Positions 43,893 through 57,150 of a DNA stretch of 64,000 nucleotides are shown here, piece by piece. A program made the position numbers and the translations under genes. The notes beneath the pieces are model-generated. The model was not told the DNA's origin and did no database searches. It saw only the letters and a list, made by a program, of their open reading frames with translations. This DNA is from Pseudomonadota bacterium (GTDB lineage Bacteria > Pseudomonadota > Alphaproteobacteria > Rhodospirillales > Magnetospirillaceae): the NCBI GenBank assembly GCA_021793155.1, contig JAJYTF010000012.1, forward strand, positions 1-64,000, read 5' to 3'. Positions within the stretch are counted from its first letter, which is position 1. Each line of letters begins with the position of its first letter.

Positions 43893-44615
43893 ATGGATCC
43901 CGTACAAACTGCAACTCTCGCAGGGTCGGCGGCCACCGACTTGTCGATGTGGGGCCTGTTCCTGCAGGCCGACATCATCGTCAAGACCGTGATGGCGGCG
44001 TTGATCCTGGCCTCTTTCTGGTGCTGGGCAATCATCTTCGACAAATGGTTCCGCCTGCGCGGCCTGGTGCAGAAGGCAGATCATTTCGAGGAGAGCTTCT
44101 GGTCCGGCGGGTCCTTGGAAGAATTGTACGATCGGATCGGATCGCGTCCGCTCGATCCGATGTCGTCGATCTTTGTCGCCGCCATGCGCGAATGGCGCCG
44201 TTCGGCCGCCAAAGGACTTGCCGACCGCGAGGCGGTACGCCTCAGCCTGCCGCAACGCATCGACCGGGTGATGCAGGTGACGCTGAGCCGCGAGATGGAA
44301 CAGTTGGAGGCGAGGATGGGTTTCCTGGCCTCGGTCGGCTCGACGGCGCCATTCATCGGTCTGTTCGGCACGGTGTGGGGCATCATGAACAGCTTCCACC
44401 ATATCGGCGAAACCAAGAACACCAGCCTGGCCGTGGTCGCGCCGGGCATTGCCGAGGCGCTGTTCGCCACCGCGCTTGGTCTGGTGGCGGCGATTCCGGC
44501 GGTGTTGGCCTATAACAAGCTGTCTGCCGACATCGACCGCTATGCGAAGCGGCTCGAGGCCTTTGCGGGAGAATTCGGCGCCATCCTGTCGCGCCAGCTC
44601 GAGGAGAAGGCTTAA
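43893..44615 (+). CDS. tolQ: Tol-Pal system proton channel protein TolQ
   Basis: The 240-residue protein has three membrane helices in the MotA/ExbB/TolQ pattern: one near 25-47, then a long cytoplasmic loop, and two late helices (STAPFIGLFGTVWGIMNSF, ALGLVAAIPAVLAYN). With TolR it forms the proton channel that energises TolA for outer-membrane constriction at division. tolR starts 5 bp later. Confidence 0.95.
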   Translation: MDPVQTATLAGSAATDLSMWGLFLQADIIVKTVMAALILASFWCWAIIFDKWFRLRGLVQKADHFEESFWSGGSLEELYDRIGSRPLDPMSSIFVAAMREWRRSAAKGLADREAVRLSLPQRIDRVMQVTLSREMEQLEARMGFLASVGSTAPFIGLFGTVWGIMNSFHHIGETKNTSLAVVAPGIAEALFATALGLVAAIPAVLAYNKLSADIDRYAKRLEAFAGEFGAILSRQLEEKA

Positions 44616-44619
44616 AGCC

Positions 44620-45075
44620 ATGGGCGCTTCCCTGGGGGGCGGCGGACGCCGCAGCCAGCGCCGGAATTTCCGGCCGATGGCGGATATCAACGTCACACCG
44701 ATGGTGGACGTGATGCTGGTGCTCCTGGTGATCTTCATGGTCACGGCGCCGCTGTTGACGTCCGGTGTTCCCGTCGATCTGCCGAAGACCAATGCCGGCC
44801 AGCTCAAGGGTGACGACCAGCCGATCGCCGTCTCAGTCGATGCCAAGGGGCGGATCTTCCTGCAGGAGACCGAGGTGCAGCTGGACGAGCTGGCGCCGCG
44901 CCTGCGGGCGATTACCGCCGCCAAGCCGGACAACCGCATCTTCGTGCGCGGCGATGCCGGGATCAACTACGGACGGGTGATGGAGGTGATGGGGCAGCTC
45001 AATGCCGCCGGTTTCCCCCATGTCGCCCTGGTCACTCAGCAGGCTGCCCAGCCCGCACACAAGGGAGCCCACTGA
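44620..45075 (+). CDS. tolR: Tol-Pal system protein TolR
   Basis: The 151-residue protein has one membrane helix with channel aspartate D30 in INVTPMVDVMLVLLVIFMV. A periplasmic ExbD/TolR domain follows, ending at the short AH-rich tail. It pairs with TolQ. ATG 44620 is set by homology; the open frame upstream is the tolQ shadow. Confidence 0.95.
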   Translation: MGASLGGGGRRSQRRNFRPMADINVTPMVDVMLVLLVIFMVTAPLLTSGVPVDLPKTNAGQLKGDDQPIAVSVDAKGRIFLQETEVQLDELAPRLRAITAAKPDNRIFVRGDAGINYGRVMEVMGQLNAAGFPHVALVTQQAAQPAHKGAH

Positions 45076-45081
45076 CCTATC

Positions 45082-45998
<917 letters not shown>

Positions 45999-46002
<4 letters not shown>

Positions 46003-47330
46003 GAATACCCGCGTTGAAAGCACTTAGTTTCGCCTTGGCCATGACCGTCCTGTGGGCTTTCCCGGCCACGGCTCAGGTGCAGATCGACATCAACAAGCCC
46101 AATGTCCAGCCAATGCCCATCGCGGTGACCAGTTTCGCCGGGGTGAGCGGCCAGGAAGGCCAGATGGGCAAGGATATCGCCGGCGTCATTTCCGCCGACC
46201 TTGAGCGGTCGGGGCTGTTCAAGCCGATCGACCAGAAGGCCTTCATCCAGACCGTCGAATCGCTTCAGGTCCAGCCTCGGTTTGCCGACTGGAAAGCGAT
46301 CAACGCCCAGGCTCTGGTGCAGGGCCGCGTCGAGCAGACCCAGGACGGTCACCTACGGGTGGAATTCCGCCTTTGGGACGTGTACGCCGAGTCCCAGATG
46401 ATTGGCCAGGCCTACAACGCCGCGCCGCAGGGTTGGCGGCGCATCGCCCACATGATCGCCGATGCCATTTACAAGCGGATCACCGGCGAGGACGGCTATT
46501 TCGACACGCAGATCGTCTACGTTGCGGAGAGCGGCCCGCAGCAGAGGCGCATCAAGCGTCTGGCAATCATGGACCAGGACAGCGAGAACCATCGCTTCCT
46601 GACCGACGGGCAGGAACTGGTGCTGACGCCGCGCTTTTCGCCGAACCAGCGCGAAATCACCTATATGTCCTACTTCCACAACCAGCCGCGGGTCTACGTC
46701 CTGCATCTGGACAGCGGGCGGCGCGAGCTGCTGGGCGATTTTCCGGGCATGACTTTCGCCCCACGCTTCTCGCCCGACGGCAACAAAGTAATCATGAGCC
46801 TAGCCCAGGACGGGGTGACCAACATCTATGAGATGGACCTCCGGACGCGCCATGTGACGCGCCTCACCAACAATCCATTCATCGATACTTCGCCCTGCTA
46901 TTCGCCTGACGGCACCAAAATCACGTTCAACTCCGACCGCAGCGGCACCCAGCAACTTTATGTAATGAACGCCGACGGGTCGAACCAGCAGCGCATCAGC
47001 TTTGGCGACGGGCGCTACGCGACGCCGGTTTGGTCGCCGCGGGGAGACCTGATCGCGTTCACCAAGTTCAAGAGTGATGGTTTTTACATAGGTGTCATGC
47101 GTCCGGATGGATCGGGTGAACGATTACTGGCGCAAGGATTTCTGGTGGAAGCACCCACCTGGGCGCCGAATGGCCGTGTCTTGGCGTTCTGGCGACAGGC
47201 GCCGACGGATTCACACGGGAGGGGCGGTTCGACCAAACTTTACAGCATCGATTTGACGGGATACAACGAACGTCAGATCGTAACACCGCTCGACGGCTCG
47301 GATCCTGCGTGGTCCCCCTTGATTCCGTAA
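45999..47330 (+). CDS. tolB: Tol-Pal system beta-propeller protein TolB
   Basis: The 443-residue periplasmic protein has a signal peptide (about 1-25, ending ATAQ), an N-terminal TolB domain, and a six-bladed beta-propeller. Typical TolB blades are [25 protein letters not shown] and [16 protein letters not shown]. It binds Pal and is displaced by TolA. A 161-bp gap separates it from pal, suggesting a second promoter. Confidence 0.96.
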
Positions 47331-47491
47331 GTCATCGAAAGTATATTCCGTCGCCGAAAGGGAATTCAAACGGCTGCAACGAGTCCGATTGTCGTTGTCC
47401 TTTGGAAGGTGCTACGGCAGCAGATGGTGCCTTTCCGTCAGTCAAATCCATTCCATATCGATCCATCCTGTTAGAAGGGGGAGATTAGTAA

Positions 47492-47983
47492 ATGAAGATG
47501 CGTTATCTGTGCATGGTTGCGGCCGTTGCCCTGCTGGGCGCCTGCAGCACCGAAGAAGCCGCTGGTGGCAAGGCCACGACGAGCGCTCAGCCGCCGGCCG
47601 CTCCGGCCGCTACCGCGGAAGTCACCCCGGGCAGCCAGGCCGACTTCGTGAAGAACACCGGTGATCGCGTGTTCTTCGATTTCGACAAGTACAACCTGAA
47701 GCCGGAAGCCCGCGATCAGCTGGCCAAGTGGGTCGCCTTCCTGAAGAAGTATCCGAATGACCAGCTGGTTGTCGAAGGCCACTGCGACGAGCGCGGCACC
47801 CGCGAGTACAACCTCGCCCTCGGCGAGCGCCGTGCCAACTCGGTGAAGGACTTCCTGGTGGCCCAGGGCATCCCGGCGGCCCGCCTGAAGACCATTTCCT
47901 ACGGCAAGGAGCGTCCGGCCGTCCTCGGTTCGAACGAGGCTGCCTGGGCCCAGAACCGCCGCGCGGTTGGCGTGGTGCAGTAA
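47492..47983 (+). CDS. pal: Peptidoglycan-associated lipoprotein Pal
   Basis: The 163-residue lipoprotein has lipobox LLGAC (C18), a short linker, and an OmpA-C domain with VFFDFDKYNLKPEA and the peptidoglycan-binding LALGERRANSVKDFL. It anchors the outer membrane to the wall. A strong GGGGGAG site precedes the ATG and a clear terminator follows, so it can be expressed as its own unit. Confidence 0.96.
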   Translation: MKMRYLCMVAAVALLGACSTEEAAGGKATTSAQPPAAPAATAEVTPGSQADFVKNTGDRVFFDFDKYNLKPEARDQLAKWVAFLKKYPNDQLVVEGHCDERGTREYNLALGERRANSVKDFLVAQGIPAARLKTISYGKERPAVLGSNEAAWAQNRRAVGVVQ

Positions 47984-48020
47984 TCGGACTTCCGTCCGAA
48001 CGCAGTTTGAGTAAAGTTAG

Positions 48021-48055
48021 GGCGCCTGCCGTATGTCGGCAGGCGCCTTAATTTT
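48021..48055 (+). terminator. Rho-independent terminator after pal
   Basis: An 11-bp perfect GC-rich stem (ggcgcctgccg / cggcaggcgcc) with a 5-nt loop is followed by ttaatttt. It is 37 bp after the pal stop and separates pal from cpoB. A smaller inverted repeat (gaaggatt...aatccttc) lies further on at about 48110-48140. Confidence 0.9.
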
Positions 48056-48210
48056 GTCCGCAGAACGGGTATGCTGTATTCGCCCGTTGTCATCCCGATG
48101 CCGATGGCGGAAGGATTTCGTGGGCGAGGGAATCCTTCGCGATGCTTCAGGACGGCAACATCCAGCCTGCGAAGGGGAAATGTAAGAACGGATAGAAGGT
48201 ACCAGCTGAC

Positions 48211-49191
48211 ATGCGAGCGCTGTTCGTCTTGGCCCTGGCCGCGGGTCTTCTCCTAGAAAGTGCGGGCGTCCAGGCGCAGACGGCCGACACGCGCGGCCTA
48301 GTTGATCGCCTCGATCGCCTCGAGCGTGACCTCAATACTTTGCAGAGTCAGGTTTACCGCGGTCAGGCTGGCTCAGGCGCCAGCAGTGGCGCTGGCGGAG
48401 GGGGCGGCGGCGTATCAGGCAATGCCTACAGCATGCTCGACGACCGGATCAGCGCACTTGAAACGCAGCTTCGCGATCTGACCGGGCAGCTGGAACGAGC
48501 CAATTTCGGCATCAGCCAGCTGAATTCGAAACTCGAACGCATGCAGACCGACGACGATTTCCGCTTCAAGGAATTGGAGGCCAAGGCCGGCATCGGGCCG
48601 GCTCCCACGACCGGCGGTGCTCCGCAGGCGGGCGTTCCGCCGGCGGGCGGGCCGGCCGCCGAGGCGGGTAAGGCTGGTGCGGGCATCGAGGCGGAAGGGC
48701 AAGGGCTGGCCTCCGCTTCAGGCGTTCTGGTGCATCCGGGAAACAAGGCGGGGGCCGAGCAGAAGGCGAGCCCTCCGGCTTCGGCCGCGGCGCCGGGGCT
48801 GGCCGGCAAGACGCCGCAGGAGCAATACGACTATGCCTTCGGCCTGCTGCGCAATTCCGACTACGAGGGAGCGAATGCCGCCTTTCAGGCCTTCGTCGCC
48901 CAGCATCCCCACGACGCGCTGGCCGGCAACGCCATGTACTGGCGCGGCCAGATCCCCTACTCGCAGGGCAAGTACGACCAGGCTGCGGTCATCTTCCTCG
49001 ACGCATACCAGAAGTATCCGAAGTCGGCAAAGGCGGGAGAAAGCCTGCTCAAGGTCGGCCTGTCCATGGCCAATCTGGGTAAGAAAAAGGAAGCCTGCGC
49101 CGCATTGCATCGCTTCTCGGCGGAGTTTCCCGATGCCGCCGACAACTTGAGGCGCCAAGCCACCGTGGAGAAGCAGAAGCTTGGGTGCTGA
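48211..49191 (+). CDS. cpoB: Cell division coordinator CpoB (YbgF)
   Basis: The 326-residue periplasmic protein has a signal peptide (ending VQAQ) and an N-terminal coiled coil (about 28-125, interrupted by a Gly/Ser loop). A Gly/Ala/Pro linker leads to a C-terminal TPR domain (about 200-320, EQYDYAFGLLRNSDYEGANAAF). CpoB couples Tol-Pal to peptidoglycan synthesis at division. Its last 11 bp overlap tilS. Confidence 0.93.
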   Translation: MRALFVLALAAGLLLESAGVQAQTADTRGLVDRLDRLERDLNTLQSQVYRGQAGSGASSGAGGGGGGVSGNAYSMLDDRISALETQLRDLTGQLERANFGISQLNSKLERMQTDDDFRFKELEAKAGIGPAPTTGGAPQAGVPPAGGPAAEAGKAGAGIEAEGQGLASASGVLVHPGNKAGAEQKASPPASAAAPGLAGKTPQEQYDYAFGLLRNSDYEGANAAFQAFVAQHPHDALAGNAMYWRGQIPYSQGKYDQAAVIFLDAYQKYPKSAKAGESLLKVGLSMANLGKKKEACAALHRFSAEFPDAADNLRRQATVEKQKLGC

Positions 49192-50497
49192 GCGGCGCCC
49201 TCCTCTTGGCGATGAAGAGTTCGCCTTCCTGATGAAGCCCCTGGGGCCGTTCGAGCAGGCCCCTCGGTTGGCGGTGGCCGTTTCCGGCGGCGCAGACAGT
49301 ATGGCCTTGGCTCTGTTGGCCGCGCGCTGGGCGGCTGCGCGCGGCGGTAGCGCGACAGGATTGACCGTCGATCACGGTCTGCGCCCCGAGGCGGCGGATG
49401 AAGCCCGGCAGGTGGCGCGGTGGCTGGCCGCCCAAGGAATCGCCCATCATGTTCTCCGTTGGGTCGGCTCGGACAAGCCGGGGACCGGAGTGCAGGCGGC
49501 GGCGCGCCAGGCCCGTTACCGTCTGCTGCGCGACTGGTGCCGGTCGCAGGGCGTGCTGCATCTGTTGCTGGCCCACCATCTCGATGATCAGGCGGAGACC
49601 TTTCTCCTGCGCTTGGGCCGTGGCAGCGGGGTCGACGGTCTGGCCGCCATGACTCCCATTGCCGAACTGCCTGAGGCACGTCTTTTGCGGCCACTGCTGT
49701 CGATTCCCCACACCCGATTGACCGCCGGCCTGCAGGCCATGGGCCAGCCGTGGATCGAGGATCCGTCAAACCGCAGCGAACACTTTCGTCGAAACCGAGT
49801 GCGCCGCCTGATGCCCGGGTTGGCTGCCGAGGGGCTCACGGCGGCCCGTCTCGCTGCGACCGCGCGACAGCTGGGGCGGGCGCGGCAGGCCATCGAACAG
49901 AACACGGCGGACCTGCTGGTCCGATGTGTGGTGCTGGATCCGGCGGGCTTCGCCCGACTGGACACCAGTCGACTGGCCGAGGTGCCGGAAGAGGTTTCCT
50001 TACGTCTGGTGACCCGGGTGTGCCGCACCGTCGGCGGTTCGATCTATCCGCCACGACTCGAAAGATTGGAACGGATCCATGCGGAATTGCGGGGCGGCCT
50101 GGAGAGCCGGCGCACCTTCGCCGGATGCGTGCTTGCTCCGACCCGGGCCGGCGTGCTGGTTTGCCGCGAACCAGCCGCTGTCGCCGGGCCGATCGAGTTG
50201 AGGGCTGGCGAGCCGGTGTTGTGGGACGGCCGTTTTACCGTGGGCTTTACCGGCGAAGGCCCGGCTCAGGTCGCAGCCCTTGGCCACGGTGGTTGGCGGG
50301 CCATCCGCGAGGCCGTTGGCTGTCCGTACCTGCCCGAGGCTGTACGGATTACCATTCCGGCAATTGTCGATCGTCATGGAATTTGCGTTGTTCCCCACTT
50401 AGGATACACAAGAACAGTGCCAGCCGCGTCGATTGCCGGGGATATCGCGTTTACGCCGGGTTTTCCCCTTGCCGGAGCAGGGCATTGCCTTGTTTAG
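49181..50497 (+). CDS. tilS: tRNA(Ile)-lysidine synthetase
   Basis: The 438-residue PP-loop ATPase has SGGADS at 35-40, the DHGLRPEA region and a C-terminal tRNA-binding domain. It modifies C34 of tRNA-Ile2 to lysidine so that it reads AUA. TTG 49181 has GGAGAA 8 bp before it and overlaps cpoB. It is usually beside ftsH, as here. Confidence 0.92.
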   Translation: MGAERRPPLGDEEFAFLMKPLGPFEQAPRLAVAVSGGADSMALALLAARWAAARGGSATGLTVDHGLRPEAADEARQVARWLAAQGIAHHVLRWVGSDKPGTGVQAAARQARYRLLRDWCRSQGVLHLLLAHHLDDQAETFLLRLGRGSGVDGLAAMTPIAELPEARLLRPLLSIPHTRLTAGLQAMGQPWIEDPSNRSEHFRRNRVRRLMPGLAAEGLTAARLAATARQLGRARQAIEQNTADLLVRCVVLDPAGFARLDTSRLAEVPEEVSLRLVTRVCRTVGGSIYPPRLERLERIHAELRGGLESRRTFAGCVLAPTRAGVLVCREPAAVAGPIELRAGEPVLWDGRFTVGFTGEGPAQVAALGHGGWRAIREAVGCPYLPEAVRITIPAIVDRHGICVVPHLGYTRTVPAASIAGDIAFTPGFPLAGAGHCLV

Positions 50498-50598
50498 GCG
50501 ATGGACGGCATTATCTTTAGGCCGTAAGGGCTGTTTGGGCAGCCGGATACGGATGGACGGCGGGATGAGTTGGCTCCCGCCCATCAAGGGATCGCTGA

Positions 50599-52535
<1,937 letters not shown>

Positions 52536-52539
<4 letters not shown>

Positions 52540-53699
52540 CCTCGTCCGCATCAATGGTGCAGGCAAGCCCCGCTCTTCCGCGGGGCTTGTCGCATGAAGG
52601 CTTGGCCGGGCGCCTTTACCTCGGCCCTGCGGGAACGCTCGCCGGCAGCGCAGGGGCTGCGGCCATCGCCTCGGGCCGCGGATGGGGCTTGGCCGGCGGC
52701 CCGCTGGTGTTCGCCTTGTGCTCCCTCTGGCTGCGCGATGGCGACCGGGTGTTCCAATCCGTGGCACCTTTTCCCGAAATGCTGGAATGGTCCGAGGCCG
52801 AGGGCGAGGCGGTAGCGGAACATGTCGCCCGCCTGCTGCGTGCCACGGCGGCGAATCGCCCGCACTTTGCCGGCCTGGCCCTCGACCGCCCCCGCGTCAT
52901 GGGGATCGTCAACGTCACGCCTGACAGCTTTTCCGACGGCGGCAGGTTCTTTGCCGCCGAGGATGCCGTCGCCCACGGAGTGGCCCTGTTGGAAGCTGGG
53001 GCGGACATTCTGGATGTCGGCGGCGAGTCGACCCGGCCCGGTTCGGCCGCAGTGTCACCCGAGGAAGAGATGTGCCGCGTCCTTCCTGTCGTGCGGGCCC
53101 TGGCGGAAAAGGGTGCGGTGGTGTCCGTCGATACCCGGCATTCGGCAGTGATGGGCGCCGCGGTGGAAGCCGGTGCCGCCATCATCAACGACATATCCGC
53201 CCTGACCGGCGATGCCGAGGCGCTTCGCGTCGCGGCGGCGAGCGGTGCGGCCATAGTGCTGATGCACATGGCGGGCGAGCCGCGGACCATGCAGGCATCG
53301 CCCAGCTACCGCTGCGCCCCGCTCGATGTCTATGATTATCTCGAGGGGCGCCTTGCCGCCTGCCGCGCCGCCGGCATTGCGGCCGACCGGTTGTGCGTTG
53401 ATCCTGGCATCGGTTTCGGCAAGACCTTGGAACATAATCTTCAGATCATGGTCAGCCTCGGCCTTTATCACAGCCTGGGCGTGCCCCTGCTGCTCGGCGT
53501 CAGCCGCAAGAGCTTCATCGGCAAGATGTCCGGCGATGCGCCGGCAGACCGGCGGTTGCCCGGGTCTGTCGCGGCGGCGTTGGCCGGGGTGGACCAGGGG
53601 ATCCAAATCCTGCGGGTCCACGATGTGGCCGAGACCGTTCAGGCGATAACGGTATGGCAGGGCTGCAGGGCGCCATTGCCCGTAGGCAGTAGACGGTGA
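52536..53699 (+). CDS. folP: Dihydropteroate synthase with N-terminal extension
   Basis: The 387-residue protein contains the complete DHPS barrel from about 117, with [35 protein letters not shown] and [10 protein letters not shown]. It joins p-aminobenzoate to pterin pyrophosphate for folate. About 115 residues precede the domain; they look like folded protein ([14 protein letters not shown]-like) rather than a mis-set start, since GTG 52536 overlaps ftsH. ATG 52554 is the other option. Typical FolP is about 270-280 residues. Confidence 0.92.
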
Positions 53700-53765
53700 T
53701 GCCAGTAGACAGAGATCAGGTTATTCTGCCATCTGTCCTCTGACATCTGACCTCTGGAAACCAAC

Positions 53766-55127
53766 ATGACGCGAAAGCTGTTCGGCACCGACGGGGTGCG
53801 GGGAACCGCCAACACCGAGCCGATGACCGCCGAAATCGCCATGAAGCTGGGCATGGCGGCCGGCCATCATTTTACCCGTGGCAACCACCGCCATACCGTC
53901 GTCATCGGCAAGGATACCCGCCTATCGGGCTACCTGCTGGAGCCGGCATTGACCGCCGGCTTCATCTCGGTCGGTATGGACGTGGTCCTGCTGGGCCCGC
54001 TGCCGACCCCGGCGGTGGCCATGCTGACGCGCTCCTTGCGCGCCGATCTCGGGGTGATGATTTCGGCCTCGCACAATCCCTACGAGGACAACGGCATCAA
54101 ACTGTTCGGCCCGGACGGCTACAAGCTGTCGGACGAGACCGAGAGCATCATCGAAGCCCATATGGAAAATGGCCTGTCGGCCCATCTGGTAGCGCCATCG
54201 CGCTTGGGCCGGGCGCGTCGCCTCGACGATGCCGTCGGCCGCTATATCGAGTATACCAAGAACACCTTTCCCCGGGGCCTGCGGCTCGACGGCCTGAAGC
54301 TGGTGGTCGATTGCGCCAACGGCGCAGCCTACAAGGTGGCGCCGACCATCCTGTGGGAACTGGGCGCGGAGGTGGTGCCGCTGGGCGTCGCGCCCGACGG
54401 CTTCAATATCAACAAAGGGTGCGGTTCGCTGTCCACCGACGCCATGCGCAGCCAGGTGGTTGCCCATGGCGCCCATCTGGGTATCGCGCTTGACGGGGAT
54501 GCCGACCGTGTCGTGCTCAGCGACGAGCAGGGGGCGCTGATCGATGGCGACCAGCTGATGGCGCTGATTGCCCGTTCCTGGCAGCGTAACGGCAATCTGA
54601 AGGGTGACGGCGTGGTGGCCACCGTCATGTCCAATCTCGGGCTTGAGCGCTTTCTGGCGGCCGAGGGTCTTTCCTTGCATCGCACGGCGGTGGGCGACCG
54701 GTATGTGCTGGAAAAGATGCGGCGCGACGGATTCAACGTGGGCGGCGAGCAGTCCGGACACATCATCCTTTCCGACCATTCCACCACCGGCGACGGCTTG
54801 GTCGCGGCCCTGCAGGTGTTGGCGGCGATCGTCGAGGCCGGGCGTCCGGCCGGCGAGGTGCTGCGCCTGTTCACACCTTTGCCGCAGGTGCTGAAGAACG
54901 TTCGCGTTCCGGCGGCGTTGAATGGCGTGGTCCTCGACGATCGAAATGTCGCCGCCACCATCGCGGCCGGTGAGAAGCGCCTTGTCGGCAGTGGGCGCCT
55001 GTTGATCCGCCGTTCAGGGACCGAACCGTTAATCCGGGTAATGGCCGAGGGCGAGGACGACGGCCTGATCGCCCAAGTGGTGGGCGACATCGTCGGCGCC
55101 ATCGAGAAGGCGGCAAGCAAGCCTTAG
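53766..55127 (+). CDS. glmM: Phosphoglucosamine mutase
   Basis: The 453-residue alpha-D-phosphohexomutase has the phospho-serine S102 in [13 protein letters not shown], the metal loop DGDADRV and the sugar loop GGEQSGH. It converts glucosamine-6-phosphate to glucosamine-1-phosphate for peptidoglycan and lipopolysaccharide. The ftsH-folP-glmM order is common in proteobacteria. Confidence 0.97.
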   Translation: MTRKLFGTDGVRGTANTEPMTAEIAMKLGMAAGHHFTRGNHRHTVVIGKDTRLSGYLLEPALTAGFISVGMDVVLLGPLPTPAVAMLTRSLRADLGVMISASHNPYEDNGIKLFGPDGYKLSDETESIIEAHMENGLSAHLVAPSRLGRARRLDDAVGRYIEYTKNTFPRGLRLDGLKLVVDCANGAAYKVAPTILWELGAEVVPLGVAPDGFNINKGCGSLSTDAMRSQVVAHGAHLGIALDGDADRVVLSDEQGALIDGDQLMALIARSWQRNGNLKGDGVVATVMSNLGLERFLAAEGLSLHRTAVGDRYVLEKMRRDGFNVGGEQSGHIILSDHSTTGDGLVAALQVLAAIVEAGRPAGEVLRLFTPLPQVLKNVRVPAALNGVVLDDRNVAATIAAGEKRLVGSGRLLIRRSGTEPLIRVMAEGEDDGLIAQVVGDIVGAIEKAASKP

Positions 55128-55180
55128 TACCTTGTCGTGGTGAATTGAAAGCTACCGCTGACGAGACCTCAGGAGGGGAT

Positions 55181-55990
55181 ATGCAGGGGCGGGTTCTGAT
55201 CGTCGCCGGTTCCGACTCCGGCGGTGGAGCCGGCATTCAGGCCGACATCAAGACGGTGACCGCGCTGGGCGGCTATGCAGCCAGCGCCATCACCGCGCTG
55301 ACGGCGCAGAACACTCAAGGGGTGTTCGGCGTGTTCGACGTGCCGCCGGCCTTCATCGCCCAACAGATGAGCCTGGTGCTGGATGACATCGGCGCCGACG
55401 TGGTGAAGACCGGGATGCTCAGCAAGGCGGAGGCGATCGAGGCCATCGCCGCGGCGCTCGATGCCCACGCGCCCGGCGTGCCGGTGGTGGTGGATCCGGT
55501 GATGGTGGCCAAGGGCGGCCACAAGCTGCTGGACGACGCGGCCCATCAGGCGCTGATGACCAGGCTGATCGCCCGGGCCGCCGTGGTCACCCCCAACATT
55601 CCGGAAGCCGAGGCGCTGACCGGCCTGGCCATCACCGACGTGGAGGGCATGGCCGAGGCCGGCCGCCGCCTTCGCGCCCTTGGCCCGGCCGCTGTGCTGG
55701 TCAAGGGGGGGCATATGGAAGGCTCCCGCCTGGTCGACGTGCTGGTCAGCGGTGGCGGGGTGCAACTGTTCGAAGGCCGGCGGCTGGACAGCGGCAGCAC
55801 CCATGGAACCGGTTGTACCCTGGCCTCGGCCATCAGCATCGGCTTGGCGCAGGGATTGCCGCTGTCGGAGGCCGTGGCGCGGGGGCGCCGTTACGTCGTC
55901 CAGGCCATCGCCACGGCGCCAGGTCTCGGCCATGGCCATGGTCCCCTGAACCACGGGCATACGGTGCTGCCTTTCGGGGTCGAAGCGTGA
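55181..55990 (+). CDS. thiD: Hydroxymethylpyrimidine/phosphomethylpyrimidine kinase
   Basis: The 269-residue ribokinase-fold kinase has AGSDSGGGAGIQADIKT at the start, VVDPVMVAKGG in the middle and the anion-hole loop HGTGCTLASAI. It phosphorylates HMP to HMP-PP for thiamine. ATG 55181 follows AGGAGG closely; the 12 upstream codons are unlikely. Its stop overlaps the next start as GTGA. Confidence 0.93.
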   Translation: MQGRVLIVAGSDSGGGAGIQADIKTVTALGGYAASAITALTAQNTQGVFGVFDVPPAFIAQQMSLVLDDIGADVVKTGMLSKAEAIEAIAAALDAHAPGVPVVVDPVMVAKGGHKLLDDAAHQALMTRLIARAAVVTPNIPEAEALTGLAITDVEGMAEAGRRLRALGPAAVLVKGGHMEGSRLVDVLVSGGGVQLFEGRRLDSGSTHGTGCTLASAISIGLAQGLPLSEAVARGRRYVVQAIATAPGLGHGHGPLNHGHTVLPFGVEA

Positions 55991-56949
55991 GCCCTCAGGC
56001 TCCGGGGCTGCTCGGCGAGATCGAGGCGGCGGCCCGGCTGGTCTACCAGGCGATGGCACCGACGCCGCAGTATTTCTGGCCACTGTTGAGCGAGCGGGCC
56101 GGCTGCGAGGTATGGGTCAAGCAAGAGAATCACACCCCCATCGGCTGCTTCAAACTGCGCGGCGGAATCGTCTATCTCCACCACCTGCGCGAGGCCTATC
56201 CGGACCTATCCGGGGTAGTTACGGCGACTCGCGGCAACCATGGCCAGAGCATCGCCTGGGCGGCCCGGCGCCTAGGTCTGGGAGCGGTGATCATCGTGCC
56301 CGAGGGCAACAACCCGGAGAAGAACGCGGCGATGCAGGCCCATGGCGCCCAGCTCGTCGTGGCCGGCGACGACTTCCAGGAAGCCGCCGAATATGCCGCC
56401 GGATTGGCCGAGGAGAGGGGCCTCCATATGATCCGGCCGTTCCATCCCTGGCTGGTTCAGGGCGTGGCCAGCTATGCTCTGGAATTCCTGCGCGCGGCAC
56501 CGCCGTTGGACAGCGTCTACGTGCCGATCGGCATGGGCTCGGGCATCTGCGGGATGATCGCGGCGCGCGACGCGCTGGCCTTGCCCACCCGTGTCGTCGG
56601 CGTGGTGGCCGAGGGGGCGCCAGCATACGCGGACAGCTTCTGGGCCGGTCGGGTAATGACCACGCCGTCGGCTACGACCCTGGCCGATGGCATGGCCTGC
56701 CGGGTGCCGGACCCGGTGGCGGTGGGCGTGATCGCCGCCGGTGCGGCTGCCGTGGTCACCGTCAGCGACGAGGCGATCCTTGCCGCCATGCGGCACTATC
56801 TCACCGATACTCACAATCTGGCAGAAGGCGCCGGCGCGGCTCCGCTGGCCGCCATGCTGGCGGACCCCGACCGCGGCGGGCGTGTCGGCCTGGTGCTGTC
56901 TGGCGCCAACGCCGACCGCGACCTGATTTTGAAAGCATTGAACGAGTAA
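55987..56949 (+). CDS. PLP-dependent threonine/serine dehydratase family protein
   Basis: The 320-residue fold-type II PLP enzyme has its lysine K56 in PIGCFKLRGG. The SRGNHGQ-like TRGNHGQSIAWA is the substrate loop, and MGSGICG is a Gly-rich phosphate loop. It is shorter than biosynthetic IlvA and lacks the regulatory ACT-like domain, so it resembles catabolic TdcB or a serine/threonine dehydratase. The substrate is unclear. GTG 55987 overlaps thiD, and serC follows after 201 bp. Confidence 0.85.
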   Translation: MSPQAPGLLGEIEAAARLVYQAMAPTPQYFWPLLSERAGCEVWVKQENHTPIGCFKLRGGIVYLHHLREAYPDLSGVVTATRGNHGQSIAWAARRLGLGAVIIVPEGNNPEKNAAMQAHGAQLVVAGDDFQEAAEYAAGLAEERGLHMIRPFHPWLVQGVASYALEFLRAAPPLDSVYVPIGMGSGICGMIAARDALALPTRVVGVVAEGAPAYADSFWAGRVMTTPSATTLADGMACRVPDPVAVGVIAAGAAAVVTVSDEAILAAMRHYLTDTHNLAEGAGAAPLAAMLADPDRGGRVGLVLSGANADRDLILKALNE

Positions 56950-57103
56950 GCCTTGACGAGGACGCCCCGGAGCGCTCGGAGAACTGGGCAACGCGTGAAG
57001 CGTAGTCACGCTGCTCCGTACCCTGCGTGTCTCCAAGGTTATGAATCTTTTCGTGGTGCGCATTGACGGGCTTGACCTCGGCTGTCACACTCGCGCCGGG
57101 CCA

Positions 57104-57142
57104 CGATCCCCCAACGGGTCGCGTCCCTTCTGCGAGGGAGGG
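57104..57142 (+). promoter_or_regulatory. Tandem hairpins enclosing the serC ribosome site (leader candidate)
   Basis: Two hairpins lie back to back: 57104-57110/57116-57121, with a bulge, and 57124-57128/57135-57139. The second arm of the latter contains part of the GGGAGGG ribosome site (57136-57142), 8 bp before the serC ATG. This layout could repress translation and recalls the serC RNA motif reported upstream of alphaproteobacterial serC. I cannot run a covariance model, so the match is unproven. The rest of the 201-bp gap (56950-57103) has a small hairpin gcgtga/tcacgc and no clear promoter. Confidence 0.5.
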
Positions 57143-57150
57143 TTCATTCC